A stretch of 64,000 bases of DNA from Streptomyces ferrugineus (GTDB lineage Bacteria; Actinomycetota; Actinomycetes; Streptomycetales; Streptomycetaceae): the NCBI RefSeq assembly GCF_015160855.1, contig NZ_CP063373.1, forward strand, positions 2,728,001 through 2,792,000. The letters run 5' to 3'. The notes below the pieces were generated by a model, which had not been told where the DNA came from, did not search any database, and was given only the letters and a program-made list of their open reading frames with translations. Positions 43,336 to 50,339 of the stretch are shown one piece after another. A program made the translations under genes and the position numbers. How positions within the stretch are numbered: the first letter of the stretch is position 1; every line of letters starts with the position of its first letter.

Positions 43336-44769
43336 ATGTCAGACAGCTCCCCCCTGCCACCGGTACGGCTGCACCCCGAAGCGGAGCTGGCGCGGGACGC
43401 GCTGTCCACGCCGCTGCTCTCCCGAGCCGCGCGGCTGGCCCGCTGGGCCGGCCCCGACACCCGGGTCGACGCCGGCGGCGGACTCGTCGACGAGCAGTTG
43501 CCGGCCGCCGCCGAGGAACTCGCGCTGAGCGGCGACGACGCCGCCGCGTACGCCAGTGAGGCCTGGCGGGTCGCCGTCGACACCGGACTCGTCGAGATCG
43601 TCGACGAGGAGGCGGGCACCGTCGCGCCCGGCGCCGACCTCGCCCTGCTGACCGGCGGATCACCGCACGACGTGCTCGCGGTGTGGCTCGGCGCCCTGGA
43701 GACGGTGCTCGCCGACGCGAGCGTCCCCGACCTCGACGACCTGGTCGACGCGATGGACGCCGGAGGCGAGGTCGACCTCTCCTCGCTGGACTGGGACCCG
43801 GAGGCCGAGGCGGAGTTCCTCGACGGCGTGCTCGGCAACCTGTATCTGCTCACGGCCGGTGAGGACGGGCCGGGCGACGGACCCGTGCCGCTGCCGGCCC
43901 TCGCCGCGTCGATGATCGTGCCCAGCGACATGGGCGAGCCCACCAACGACGTGCTGGAGCAGGTCTCCGACGCCATGATGCGTCTGGACGACCAGTTCCG
44001 GCTGCTGGCGCCGGTCGGGCTGGTGGAGTACCAGCCGGTGGACGAGGCGCTGATGGCGGAGGTCGAGAGCACCGAGGACCCGTCGGCCGTCGTCGACGAC
44101 ACCGACGTGTCGCGCTACGGCATGGTGCGGCTGACCCCGCTCGGCCTGTACGGGATGCGGGCGCGGCTGCTGGAGGCCGGGTTCGAGGCGCCCGCGGTCG
44201 GTGAGCTCGTCGACAAGGGCGCCGACGCGCTGCTCGACGGCACGGCCGCCTTCCCGCAGGCCGCCGCGCGGACCGAGACCGAGCAGTGGCTGACCCGGCG
44301 CGAACCCCTCGCCGCGGCACGGGAGTTGCTGGCGGCGGCACGGGGCGCGGACGCCGGGGCACCGCTGCGCAGGCTGCGCTGCCAGCAGGCGCTGTCCCTG
44401 GTGGGCGCCGAGGCCGAGCCCGCGCTGCGGGAGGTCCTCGACGATCCGGAGCTGGGCGGGCTGGCCCGGGTGTGGCTGACCGAGGCCGGGTTCTCCGACG
44501 TGCCCGCGCCGTCCCAGGAGCTGGTGTTCTGGCTGACCGTCGACACGGTCGCCGCGCAGCTCGCGGCCGAGGGCAACTCCGACGAACTGAGGGCACTGGT
44601 CGAGGGACTCGCGGCCCAGCACAGCGGGTTCTTCGCGGCGGCCTGGCGGGTGGATCATCCGGCCACCGCGGATGTGCTGGAGGCGATGGGGCGGTTGCAC
44701 CCGGACAAGAAGGTGGCGAAGGAGGCACGGAAGGCTGCCTTCAAGGCGCGGTCGCAGCAGGGGGGCTGA
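43336..44769 (+). CDS. Conserved actinobacterial protein of unknown function
   Basis: A 477-residue acidic, soluble, mostly helical protein, rich in Ala, Glu and Leu. The ATG at 43336 has AGGAG 8-9 bases upstream. The first half has 'LAVWLGALETVLADASVPDL' and a 'RYGMVRLTPLGLYGMRARLL' winged-helix-like region near 255-275. The C-terminus ends in Lys-rich 'HPDKKVAKEARKAAFKAR' after a HEAT-like stretch. No catalytic motif is seen. It is a single gene between the nuclease and phoX. Confidence 0.8.
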   Translation: MSDSSPLPPVRLHPEAELARDALSTPLLSRAARLARWAGPDTRVDAGGGLVDEQLPAAAEELALSGDDAAAYASEAWRVAVDTGLVEIVDEEAGTVAPGADLALLTGGSPHDVLAVWLGALETVLADASVPDLDDLVDAMDAGGEVDLSSLDWDPEAEAEFLDGVLGNLYLLTAGEDGPGDGPVPLPALAASMIVPSDMGEPTNDVLEQVSDAMMRLDDQFRLLAPVGLVEYQPVDEALMAEVESTEDPSAVVDDTDVSRYGMVRLTPLGLYGMRARLLEAGFEAPAVGELVDKGADALLDGTAAFPQAAARTETEQWLTRREPLAAARELLAAARGADAGAPLRRLRCQQALSLVGAEAEPALREVLDDPELGGLARVWLTEAGFSDVPAPSQELVFWLTVDTVAAQLAAEGNSDELRALVEGLAAQHSGFFAAAWRVDHPATADVLEAMGRLHPDKKVAKEARKAAFKARSQQGG

Positions 44770-44770
44770 G

Positions 44771-44854
44771 CTCGTCTCGCGGGTGCGGGTGGTGTGTGGT
44801 TGCTCGCGCCCACGCGGCGGAGCCGCATATGGACACCGTCCCGCGCCCCTTAGG
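44771..44854. repeat. Dispersed Streptomyces intergenic repeat
   Basis: The block GTGTGGTTGCTCGCGCCCAC, then GCGGCGGAGCCGCATATGGA, then CACCGTCCCGCGCCCCTTAG is a sequence I recognise as recurring downstream of genes in many Streptomyces genomes. The GCGGC-GGA-GCCGC hairpin in it may act as a weak terminator for the upstream gene. Confidence 0.7.
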
Positions 44855-44859
44855 GCGTT

Positions 44860-44881
44860 GTTCAGATGGTGTTCAGATGTG
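44860..44881 (+). promoter_or_regulatory. Candidate Pho box upstream of phoX
   Basis: GTTCAGATGGT and GTTCAGATGTG are two 11-base direct repeat units (44860-44870 and 44871-44881). The 11-base period and GTTCA start fit the PhoP-binding direct repeats of Streptomyces, although positions 6-8 (GAT) differ from the usual CCC-like run. It lies 67 bases before the start codon of a secreted phosphatase. Confidence 0.6.
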
Positions 44882-44947
44882 GGCGGGATTGTGGCGTCGT
44901 CCCGAAGTCCGCCACCTCCCACGGCACCCACTGTCACAGGAGACACC

Positions 44948-46387
44948 ATGTCGCTCACCCGCAGGGACTTCGCCAGAACATCCGCGGTCGCCGGTGTCGC
45001 GCTGGCGGGCAGCGCCGGTGTCCTGGCCAGCACGCCCAACGCCCTCGCGTCCACCGACACCGAGAGCGCGGGTGAGGAGGCGGCCGCCTACGGCGGCGTC
45101 GGGTACGGACCGCTGATCCCGGACCCCAAGGGGATCCTCGCGCTGCCCGCCGGGTTCACGTACCGCGTCCTCACCCACAGCGGCAACACCAGGCTGGAGT
45201 CGGGCGAGTTCACCCCCTCCAACCACGACGGCACGGCCGCCTTCGACGGGCCGCGCGGCACCACCCTCCTCGTCAACAACCACGAGCTGAAGGGCCCGCG
45301 CGCCAACTGGACGTACCCCGTCCCGCTCACCGAGGGCCTCGTCTACGACCCCGCCGCGTCCGGCGGCTGCACGGTCGTCGAGGTCCGCCCCGACGGACAG
45401 GTCGCCGAGTGGGTCGGCATCGCCGGCACCTCCACCAACTGCGCGGGCGGCAGCACCCCTTGGGGCACCTGGCTGACCTGTGAGGAGAACTCCGACAGGG
45501 CCGGCACCAACGGCATGACCAAGGACCACGGCTACGTCTTCGAGGTCGACCCCGTCGACCGGCGCGCCAACCGCGACCCCAAGCCGCTGAAGTTCTTCGG
45601 CCGCTACGACCACGAGGCCGTCGTCATCGACCCCAGGCGCGGCCACGCCTACCTCACCGAGGACGCCTCCTCGCCCAACGGCCTGTTCTTCCGCTGGACC
45701 CCGCCGAAGGGCTTTGAGCACGGCCGCGGCAGGCTCCGCACCCTCGCCGACGACGCGGGCGTCCTCCAGGCCCCCAAGTGCTTCGACTCCGGCGGCAGGT
45801 TCGTCGACGACCTGTCCCGAGCCACCAGGATCGGCACGGTGTACGGCGTCGACTGGGTGGACGTCCCCGACCGCGACGCCAGGACCGTCGCCGTGCGCAA
45901 GCAGTTCGGCGCCGACGACATCACCCGCGCCCGCAAGCTGGAGGGCATGTGGTGGGGCGACGGCGGCGCCTACATCGTGTCCTCCTACGCCCGCGCGGAG
46001 AGCCCCGGCACCGCGCACGACGGCCAGGTCTGGTTCTACGACCCCAAGCGCCGCACCCTGACCCTGAAGGTCCTCCTCGGCGTCAACCCCGACCCCGCCC
46101 AGGACGGCGCCTTCGACGGCCCCGACAACATCACCGTCTCCCCCTACGGCGGCATCGTCCTCGCCGAGGACGGCGAAGGCGTCTCGCACCTCTTCGGCGC
46201 GACGGACAGCGGCCGCACCTACCCCATCGCCCGCAACGACCTCAACGTCGGCACCGAAGAGGAGCCCGAGTACAGCGAGTTCGCCGGAGTCACCTTCTCA
46301 CCCGACGGCCGGACACTGTTCGCCAACATCCAGGACCCCGGCATTCTGCTGGCCATCACCGGCCCCTGGAAGCGGCAGCGACGGTAA
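44948..46387 (+). CDS. phoX: PhoX-family (DUF839) secreted alkaline phosphatase
   Basis: A 479-residue Tat-exported phosphatase. The signal begins 'MSLTRRDFARTSAVAGVALA' with twin Arg5-Arg6. The PhoX beta-propeller follows, with 'FTPSNHDGTAAFDGPRGTT', 'LLVNNHELKGPR', 'TWLTCEENSDRAGTNG', 'RYDHEAVVIDP', 'YLTEDASSPNGLFFRW' and 'DGPDNITVSPYGGIVLAED'. The acidic residues in CEEN, HEA, TED and AED are the metal (Ca/Fe) ligands. It releases phosphate from organic phosphate outside the cell. AGGAG precedes the ATG, and a Pho-box-like repeat lies upstream. Confidence 0.93.
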   Translation: MSLTRRDFARTSAVAGVALAGSAGVLASTPNALASTDTESAGEEAAAYGGVGYGPLIPDPKGILALPAGFTYRVLTHSGNTRLESGEFTPSNHDGTAAFDGPRGTTLLVNNHELKGPRANWTYPVPLTEGLVYDPAASGGCTVVEVRPDGQVAEWVGIAGTSTNCAGGSTPWGTWLTCEENSDRAGTNGMTKDHGYVFEVDPVDRRANRDPKPLKFFGRYDHEAVVIDPRRGHAYLTEDASSPNGLFFRWTPPKGFEHGRGRLRTLADDAGVLQAPKCFDSGGRFVDDLSRATRIGTVYGVDWVDVPDRDARTVAVRKQFGADDITRARKLEGMWWGDGGAYIVSSYARAESPGTAHDGQVWFYDPKRRTLTLKVLLGVNPDPAQDGAFDGPDNITVSPYGGIVLAEDGEGVSHLFGATDSGRTYPIARNDLNVGTEEEPEYSEFAGVTFSPDGRTLFANIQDPGILLAITGPWKRQRR

Positions 46388-46420
46388 TTAATTCGCTCGC
46401 CCGTCCCGCGGCACGCCTCT

Positions 46421-46433
46421 TAGAGTGATGAAC
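46421..46433 (+). promoter_or_regulatory. -10 box for the Y-RNA-like array
   Basis: TAGAGT (46421-46426) ends 7 bases before G46434, where the basal stem of the first Y-like RNA begins. The -35 region is not clear. Confidence 0.4.
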
Positions 46434-46570
46434 GTCCAGGTGCGAAGGCAGGACCTACTTCCACTGATAATGGGGCGGCCGCGGGTTCGAATCCCGCCAC
46501 CGGTACCACGCGCCGGTGTAGCTCAGCGGCAGAGCACCTACGTCGGTTCCGCCGACCTCGATCTCTGGAC
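46434..46570 (+). ncRNA. Y-RNA-like RNA 1 with permuted tRNA-like module
   Basis: Basal stem GTCCAG (46434-46439) pairs with CTGGAC (46565-46570). The internal loop has GGTGCGAA (46439-46446) opposite GACCTCGATCT (46554-46564). The upper stem pairs GGCAGGACC (46447-46455) with GGTTCCGCC (46545-46553), with one A-C mismatch. Inserted above is a tRNA-like fold in permuted order: T arm GCGGG-TTCGAAT-CCCGC (46481-46497), acceptor 3' strand CACCGGT, loop ACCACGC, acceptor 5' strand GCCGGTG (46512-46518), TA, and D arm GCTC-AGCGGCA-GAGC (46521-46535). The Y stem takes the place of the anticodon arm. This is the layout of bacterial YrlA RNAs, partners of Ro60. Confidence 0.82.
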
Positions 46571-46586
46571 ACCACAACTTCATGCA

Positions 46587-46660
46587 CCTTCCGGTGCGAT
46601 GGCCGCGGCTACTTCTTCTCTTCAAAGAATCCCAGCCGCAGCCGACTTGATCTCGGGAGG
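46587..46660 (+). ncRNA. Y-RNA-like RNA 2, without tRNA-like module
   Basis: Basal stem CCTTCC (46587-46592) with GGGAGG (46655-46660). Internal loop GGTGCGAT (46593-46600) opposite GACTTGATCTC (46644-46654). Upper stem GGCCGCGGCT (46601-46610) with AGCCGCAGCC (46634-46643), with one C-A mismatch at the same place as in RNA 1. The pyrimidine-rich apical loop (46611-46633) can form TTCTT-CTCTTCA-AAGAA. This is the compact shape of a classical Y RNA. It shares the two internal-loop motifs with its neighbours but not the stem sequences. Confidence 0.68.
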
Positions 46661-46673
46661 CGCAGCTCATGGT

Positions 46674-46829
46674 GGGTGCCCGGTGCGCAGGCAGCGGATA
46701 CTTCGGGAACTGGTGGGGGGAATTACCCTCGTGCGGGTTCGAATCCCGTCATCGACTCAGGGTCGATGTGGCGGAACGGCAGACGCGCCAGTTTATAAGC
46801 ACCGCGACCGACTTCGATCTCGGGCACCC
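46674..46829 (+). ncRNA. Y-RNA-like RNA 3 with permuted tRNA-Leu-like module
   Basis: Basal stem GGGTGCCC (46674-46681) pairs perfectly with GGGCACCC (46822-46829). Internal loop GGTGCGCA (46682-46689) opposite GACTTCGATCT (46810-46820). Upper stem GGCAGCGG (46690-46697) with CCGCGACC (46802-46809), with two mismatches. The tRNA-like module runs T arm GCGGG-TTCGAAT-CCCGT (46733-46749), acceptor CATCGAC (46750-46756), loop TCAGG, acceptor GTCGATG (46762-46768), then TGGCGGAACGGCAGACGCGC, a D arm very like that of tRNA-Leu. The 3' end lies 53 bases before the Ro60 start codon. Confidence 0.82.
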
Positions 46830-46882
46830 TCCTCTTGCTGCGCCTCCCTCCGAAAACACGAATGAATTCGGGGGAATTCACC

Positions 46883-48469
46883 ATGGCGCGATTCAACACC
46901 CGGGCCGCCGCCAAGCCGCAGCCCACTTCTCGGGTGACATCGACGGGACGCGTGCTGCGCACCTACGAGGGCGGCCGCGGCCGTGAGCGCGACGCGCGCT
47001 CCGAGCTCTTCCTGCTCGCCGTCTCCAACCTCGTCTCCCAGCGGACCTTCTACGAGACCGGCGCCGACCGCGACGACCGGTTCGCGCGGCTCGTGCGCGA
47101 GCTCGCCGTCACCGACCCCGAGTGGACGGCCGGCCTGCTCGGCTGGCTGCGTGGCCAGGGCAACCTCCGTACCGCCTCGGTCGTGGGCGCCGCCGAGTAC
47201 GTCAAGGCACGCCTGGACGCCGGGGCCACCGACGGCCCGTCGAACCGGCAGGTCATCGCCTCCGTCCTGCAGCGCCCGGACGAGCCCGGCGAACTGCTCG
47301 CGTACTGGACGGCGCTGTACGGCCGCAACGTGCCCAAGCCCGTCAAGCGCGGCGTCGCCGACGCCGTACGGCGGCTGTACCACGGCAAGTCGCTGCTGAA
47401 GTACGACACCGCGTCCAAGGGCTACCGCTTCGGCGACATCCTCAACCTGGTGCACGCGGCCCCGGACCCGGACAAGCCGTGGCAGGGCGACCTCTTCCGA
47501 TACGCCCTCGACCGCCGGCACAACCCGGACACCGCGGTACCGCCCGCGTCGAGCACCGTCCTCACCGCGCACCGCGAGCTGATGGCGCTGCCCGTCGAGG
47601 CGCGGAGGGCCGTCGTCACCTCGGCGGACGGCGCCGAGCGGCTCGCCGCGGCCGGGATGACGTGGGAGGCGCTGGCGGGCTGGCTCCAGGGCCCGATGGA
47701 CAAGGAGGCCTGGGAGGCAGTGATTCCGTCGATGGGCGCCATGGCATTGGTACGGAATCTGCGCAACTTCGACGAGGCCGGCGTCTCCGACGAGGTGGCG
47801 GCCCGGGTCGCCGCCCGGATCAGCGACCCGGCGGAGGTCGTACGGTCGCGGCAGTTCCCCTTCCGGTACCTCGCCGCGTACCAGCACGCGCCCTCGCTGC
47901 GCTGGGCGTACCCGCTGGAGCAGGCGCTCGGCCACTCGCTGGCCAATGTGCCGGCGCTGCCCGGCCGGACGCTGGTGCTCGTCGACCGCTCGGGCTCGAT
48001 GTTCTGGTCGCGGCTGTCCGACCGCTCGGAGCTCAACCGGGCCGACGCGGCGGCGATCTTCGGCACGGCGCTCGCGCTGCGGGCGGCGGACGCGGACCTG
48101 GTGCAGTTCGGATCGGACAGCGGCCGGATCTCCTTCCGCCGTGGCGAGTCGGTGCTGAAGGTGCTGGAGCGCTTCGGGGACCTCGGCGGCACCAACACCA
48201 CCGAGGCGGTGCGCCGGCACTACCGCCGACACGACCGGGTGCTGATCGTCACCGACGAGCAGTACGCGCCCAGCCACCACGGCGACCCGACCGAGCAGGT
48301 CCCGGCCCAGGTGCCGGTCTACACCTGGAACCTCGCCGGGTACCGGGCGGGCCACGGCCCGTCGGGCCAGGGCGACCGGCACACCTTCGGCGGTCTGTCG
48401 GACGCCGCCTTCCGGATGGTGCCGCTGCTGGAGGCCGCCCGGGACGCCGACTGGCCCTGGGCGGCCTGA
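46883..48469 (+). CDS. rsr: TROVE domain (Ro60/Rsr) RNA-binding protein
   Basis: A 528-residue bacterial Ro60 orthologue. The TROVE HEAT-repeat ring (about 20-340) has 'ARSELFLLAVSNLVSQRTFY' and 'RQVIASVLQRPDEPGELLAY'. The C-terminal von Willebrand A domain carries the metal site Asp368-x-Ser370-x-Ser372 in 'LVLVDRSGSMFW' and 'GGTNTTEAVRRHY'. Ro60 binds Y RNAs on the outer rim and misfolded RNA ends in the ring, and in bacteria works with PNPase. Three Y-like RNAs lie directly upstream. GGGGG lies 8 bases before the ATG, in the loop of a GAATTC-GGGG-GAATTC hairpin. A terminator follows. Confidence 0.95.
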   Translation: MARFNTRAAAKPQPTSRVTSTGRVLRTYEGGRGRERDARSELFLLAVSNLVSQRTFYETGADRDDRFARLVRELAVTDPEWTAGLLGWLRGQGNLRTASVVGAAEYVKARLDAGATDGPSNRQVIASVLQRPDEPGELLAYWTALYGRNVPKPVKRGVADAVRRLYHGKSLLKYDTASKGYRFGDILNLVHAAPDPDKPWQGDLFRYALDRRHNPDTAVPPASSTVLTAHRELMALPVEARRAVVTSADGAERLAAAGMTWEALAGWLQGPMDKEAWEAVIPSMGAMALVRNLRNFDEAGVSDEVAARVAARISDPAEVVRSRQFPFRYLAAYQHAPSLRWAYPLEQALGHSLANVPALPGRTLVLVDRSGSMFWSRLSDRSELNRADAAAIFGTALALRAADADLVQFGSDSGRISFRRGESVLKVLERFGDLGGTNTTEAVRRHYRRHDRVLIVTDEQYAPSHHGDPTEQVPAQVPVYTWNLAGYRAGHGPSGQGDRHTFGGLSDAAFRMVPLLEAARDADWPWAA

Positions 48470-48487
48470 GGCGGAAGCACCTCGGGG

Positions 48488-48527
48488 GAGAGTGGCCCGC
48501 ACCACGTGGGGAGTGCGGGCCACTCTC
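48488..48527 (+). terminator. Terminator of the Y RNA-ro60 transcript
   Basis: A perfect 15-base stem (GAGAGTGGCCCGCAC at 48488-48502 with 48513-48527) and a 10-base loop, 18 bases after the stop codon. Confidence 0.88.
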
Positions 48528-48539
48528 ATCTCCGTACCC

Positions 48540-48577
48540 TTGTCCGCCTCGCGAACTGACATCTAACATTTCAGTTC
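48540..48577 (+). promoter_or_regulatory. Leaderless promoter and operator of the GntR-acdS operon
   Basis: A -35 TTGTCC (48540-48545) and -10 TAACAT (48564-48569) are 18 bases apart. The ATG lies 8 bases after the -10 and no ribosome binding site is present. The inverted repeat GAACTGA (48553-48559) / TCAGTTC (48571-48577) brackets the -10 and ends at the start codon, as expected for an autorepressor site. Confidence 0.68.
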
Positions 48578-49231
48578 ATGGAGGCGATACGACCCGTGGG
48601 TCGGACCCTGCTCAGGGACCAGGCGTGCGCGGCGATCCGGGACGCCATCGTCGCCGGTGAGCTCGAACCCGGCGCGGTGGTGCGGGACGCCGACCTCGCC
48701 GAGCGGCTGGGGCTGTCCCGGGCGCCGGTGCGCGAGGCGTTCTCACGGCTCGTGGACGAGGGGCTGCTGGAGAGCAAGCCGCAGAGCTACACCCGGGTCA
48801 CGCCGGTCGTGGCCGCCGAAGTGCGGGACGCGGCCGCCGTGGTCGGCGCCATGCACGAGCTCGTCACACGGGTCGCGGTGCCCCGGCTCATGGCCGCCGA
48901 CGTGGAGATCATGCGCGCCGCCAACGAGCGCTTCGCCACCGCCGTCGCGGCCGGCGAAGTGGACCTCGCCCTGCGGGCCGACGACGAACTGCACGACGTA
49001 CCGGTCCGGGTGAGCGGCAACCGCGCGGCCGCCGCCACCGTCGCCCGCTACACCCCGCTCATCCGCCGGCTGGAGCGCCGCCGCTTCGGGGAGGGCGGCA
49101 ACTGCCGTTCGGCCCGACTGCACGAGCAGCTCATCGACGCCTGCGCGTGCGGTGACACGGACACGGCGGTCCGCGTCACCGCGGAGATCTGGCGAAGCCT
49201 CGCCGACCTCGTGGACCTGGCCGACGACTGA
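48578..49231 (+). CDS. GntR family (FadR-type) transcriptional regulator
   Basis: A 217-residue regulator. The winged helix (about 10-75) has '[20 protein letters not shown]' and '[20 protein letters not shown]'. The FCD ligand domain (about 80-215) has the usual metal-ligand Asp and His residues '[14 protein letters not shown]' and '[14 protein letters not shown]'. It lies 13 bases before the ACC deaminase gene and surely controls it. The promoter carries an inverted repeat that fits autoregulation. The ligand could be the amino acid ACC or a related acid (inference). Confidence 0.93.
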   Translation: MEAIRPVGRTLLRDQACAAIRDAIVAGELEPGAVVRDADLAERLGLSRAPVREAFSRLVDEGLLESKPQSYTRVTPVVAAEVRDAAAVVGAMHELVTRVAVPRLMAADVEIMRAANERFATAVAAGEVDLALRADDELHDVPVRVSGNRAAAATVARYTPLIRRLERRRFGEGGNCRSARLHEQLIDACACGDTDTAVRVTAEIWRSLADLVDLADD

Positions 49232-49244
49232 CCCGGGAGGACCC

Positions 49245-50261
49245 ATGTCCCTTTCCTCGTACGACCGCTACCCCCTGCTCTTCGGCCCCTCGCCGGTCCA
49301 TCCGCTGGAGCGCCTCACCGCCCACCTCGGCGGCGCCTCGCTCTGGGCGAAGCGCGAGGACTGCAACTCCGGTGTCGCCTACGGCGGCAACAAGACCCGC
49401 AAGCTGGAGTACCTGGTCGCCGACGCGCTCGCCAAGGGGTGCGACACGCTCGTCTCGATCGGCGGTGTGCAGTCCAACCACACCCGCCAGGTCGCCGCCG
49501 TGGCTGCCCGCGCCGGTCTCAAGTGCGTGCTGATCCAGGAGAGCTGGGTGGACTGGCCCGACTCCGTCTACGACAAGGTCGGCAACATCCTCGTCAGCCG
49601 CCTCGCCGGAGCCGATGTCCGACTGGTGCGCGCCGGGTTCGGGATCGGCTTCAAGGAGAGCTGGGAGCAGGCGCTGCGGGAGGTGGAGGAGTCCGGCGGC
49701 AAGCCGTACGCCATCCCCGCCGGCGCCTCCGACCATCCGCTGGGCGGCCTCGGGTTCGCCGGGTGGGCGTACGAAGTCGCCGAGCAGGAGCGGCAGTCGG
49801 GGGTCTTCTTCGACACGGTGGTCGTGTGCTCGGTGACCGGCTCCACCCAGGCGGGCATGGTCGCCGGCTTCGCCGCCCTGGAGGAGGCCGGCGGCCGTCC
49901 GCGCCGGGTCATCGGCATCGACGCCTCGGCCAAGCCCGAGTCCACCCGTGAGCAGATCGCCCGGATCGCCGGGAACACCGGCCGACTCATCGGTGTCAAG
50001 CGCGAGTTGACCGAGGCCGACGTCGAGCTCGACGAGCGGTACCACGCGGGCGTCTACGGCATCCCGGACGAGCCCACCCTGGAGGCGATGCGGCTGGCGG
50101 CGCGGACCGAGGGCATGGTCACCGACCCCGTCTACGAGGGCAAGTCGATGGCCGGGATGATCGACCTGGTCTCGCGCGGGGAGATCGGGCGGGAGTCGAC
50201 GGTGCTGTACGCCCACCTCGGCGGGCAGCCGGCGCTGAACGCGTACAGCGCGCTGTTCTAG
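49245..50261 (+). CDS. acdS: 1-aminocyclopropane-1-carboxylate deaminase
   Basis: A 338-residue pyridoxal-phosphate enzyme that splits ACC, the plant ethylene precursor, into 2-oxobutanoate and ammonia. The cofactor lysine is Lys50 in '[11 protein letters not shown]'. The residues that separate true ACC deaminases from D-cysteine desulfhydrases are present: Tyr297-Glu298 in '[10 protein letters not shown]' and Leu325 in '[10 protein letters not shown]'. GGGAGG lies before the ATG. It forms an operon with the GntR regulator. This suggests an ability to lower plant ethylene or use ACC as nitrogen source. Confidence 0.94.
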   Translation: MSLSSYDRYPLLFGPSPVHPLERLTAHLGGASLWAKREDCNSGVAYGGNKTRKLEYLVADALAKGCDTLVSIGGVQSNHTRQVAAVAARAGLKCVLIQESWVDWPDSVYDKVGNILVSRLAGADVRLVRAGFGIGFKESWEQALREVEESGGKPYAIPAGASDHPLGGLGFAGWAYEVAEQERQSGVFFDTVVVCSVTGSTQAGMVAGFAALEEAGGRPRRVIGIDASAKPESTREQIARIAGNTGRLIGVKRELTEADVELDERYHAGVYGIPDEPTLEAMRLAARTEGMVTDPVYEGKSMAGMIDLVSRGEIGRESTVLYAHLGGQPALNAYSALF

Positions 50262-50326
50262 GCGGCCGCCCGGCCCTTCCCGGCCGTTCCATCCGCGAGG
50301 CCTGCCGTGGTGCCCACCTGGCCGGA

Positions 50327-50339
50327 TACAGTGCACAGC
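50327..50339 (+). promoter_or_regulatory. -10 box of the leaderless lacI-like gene
   Basis: TACAGT (50327-50332) ends 7 bases before the GTG at 50340, with a weak -35 TGCCGT (50303-50308) 18 bases upstream. There is no ribosome binding site. Confidence 0.5.

Noticed and set aside
46481..46545. Ordinary tRNA genes at the two T-arm matches (46481 and 46733)
   Set aside because: The 5' acceptor strand and D arm follow the T arm instead of preceding it, and there is no anticodon arm. A normal tRNA cannot be formed from either piece.
46425..46865. 146-codon open frame across the Y-RNA region
   Set aside because: Its translation has the 'RVRIPPP...VAQRQST' look of a frame crossing tRNA-like sequence. 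It has no ribosome binding site, and the region has clear paired RNA structure.
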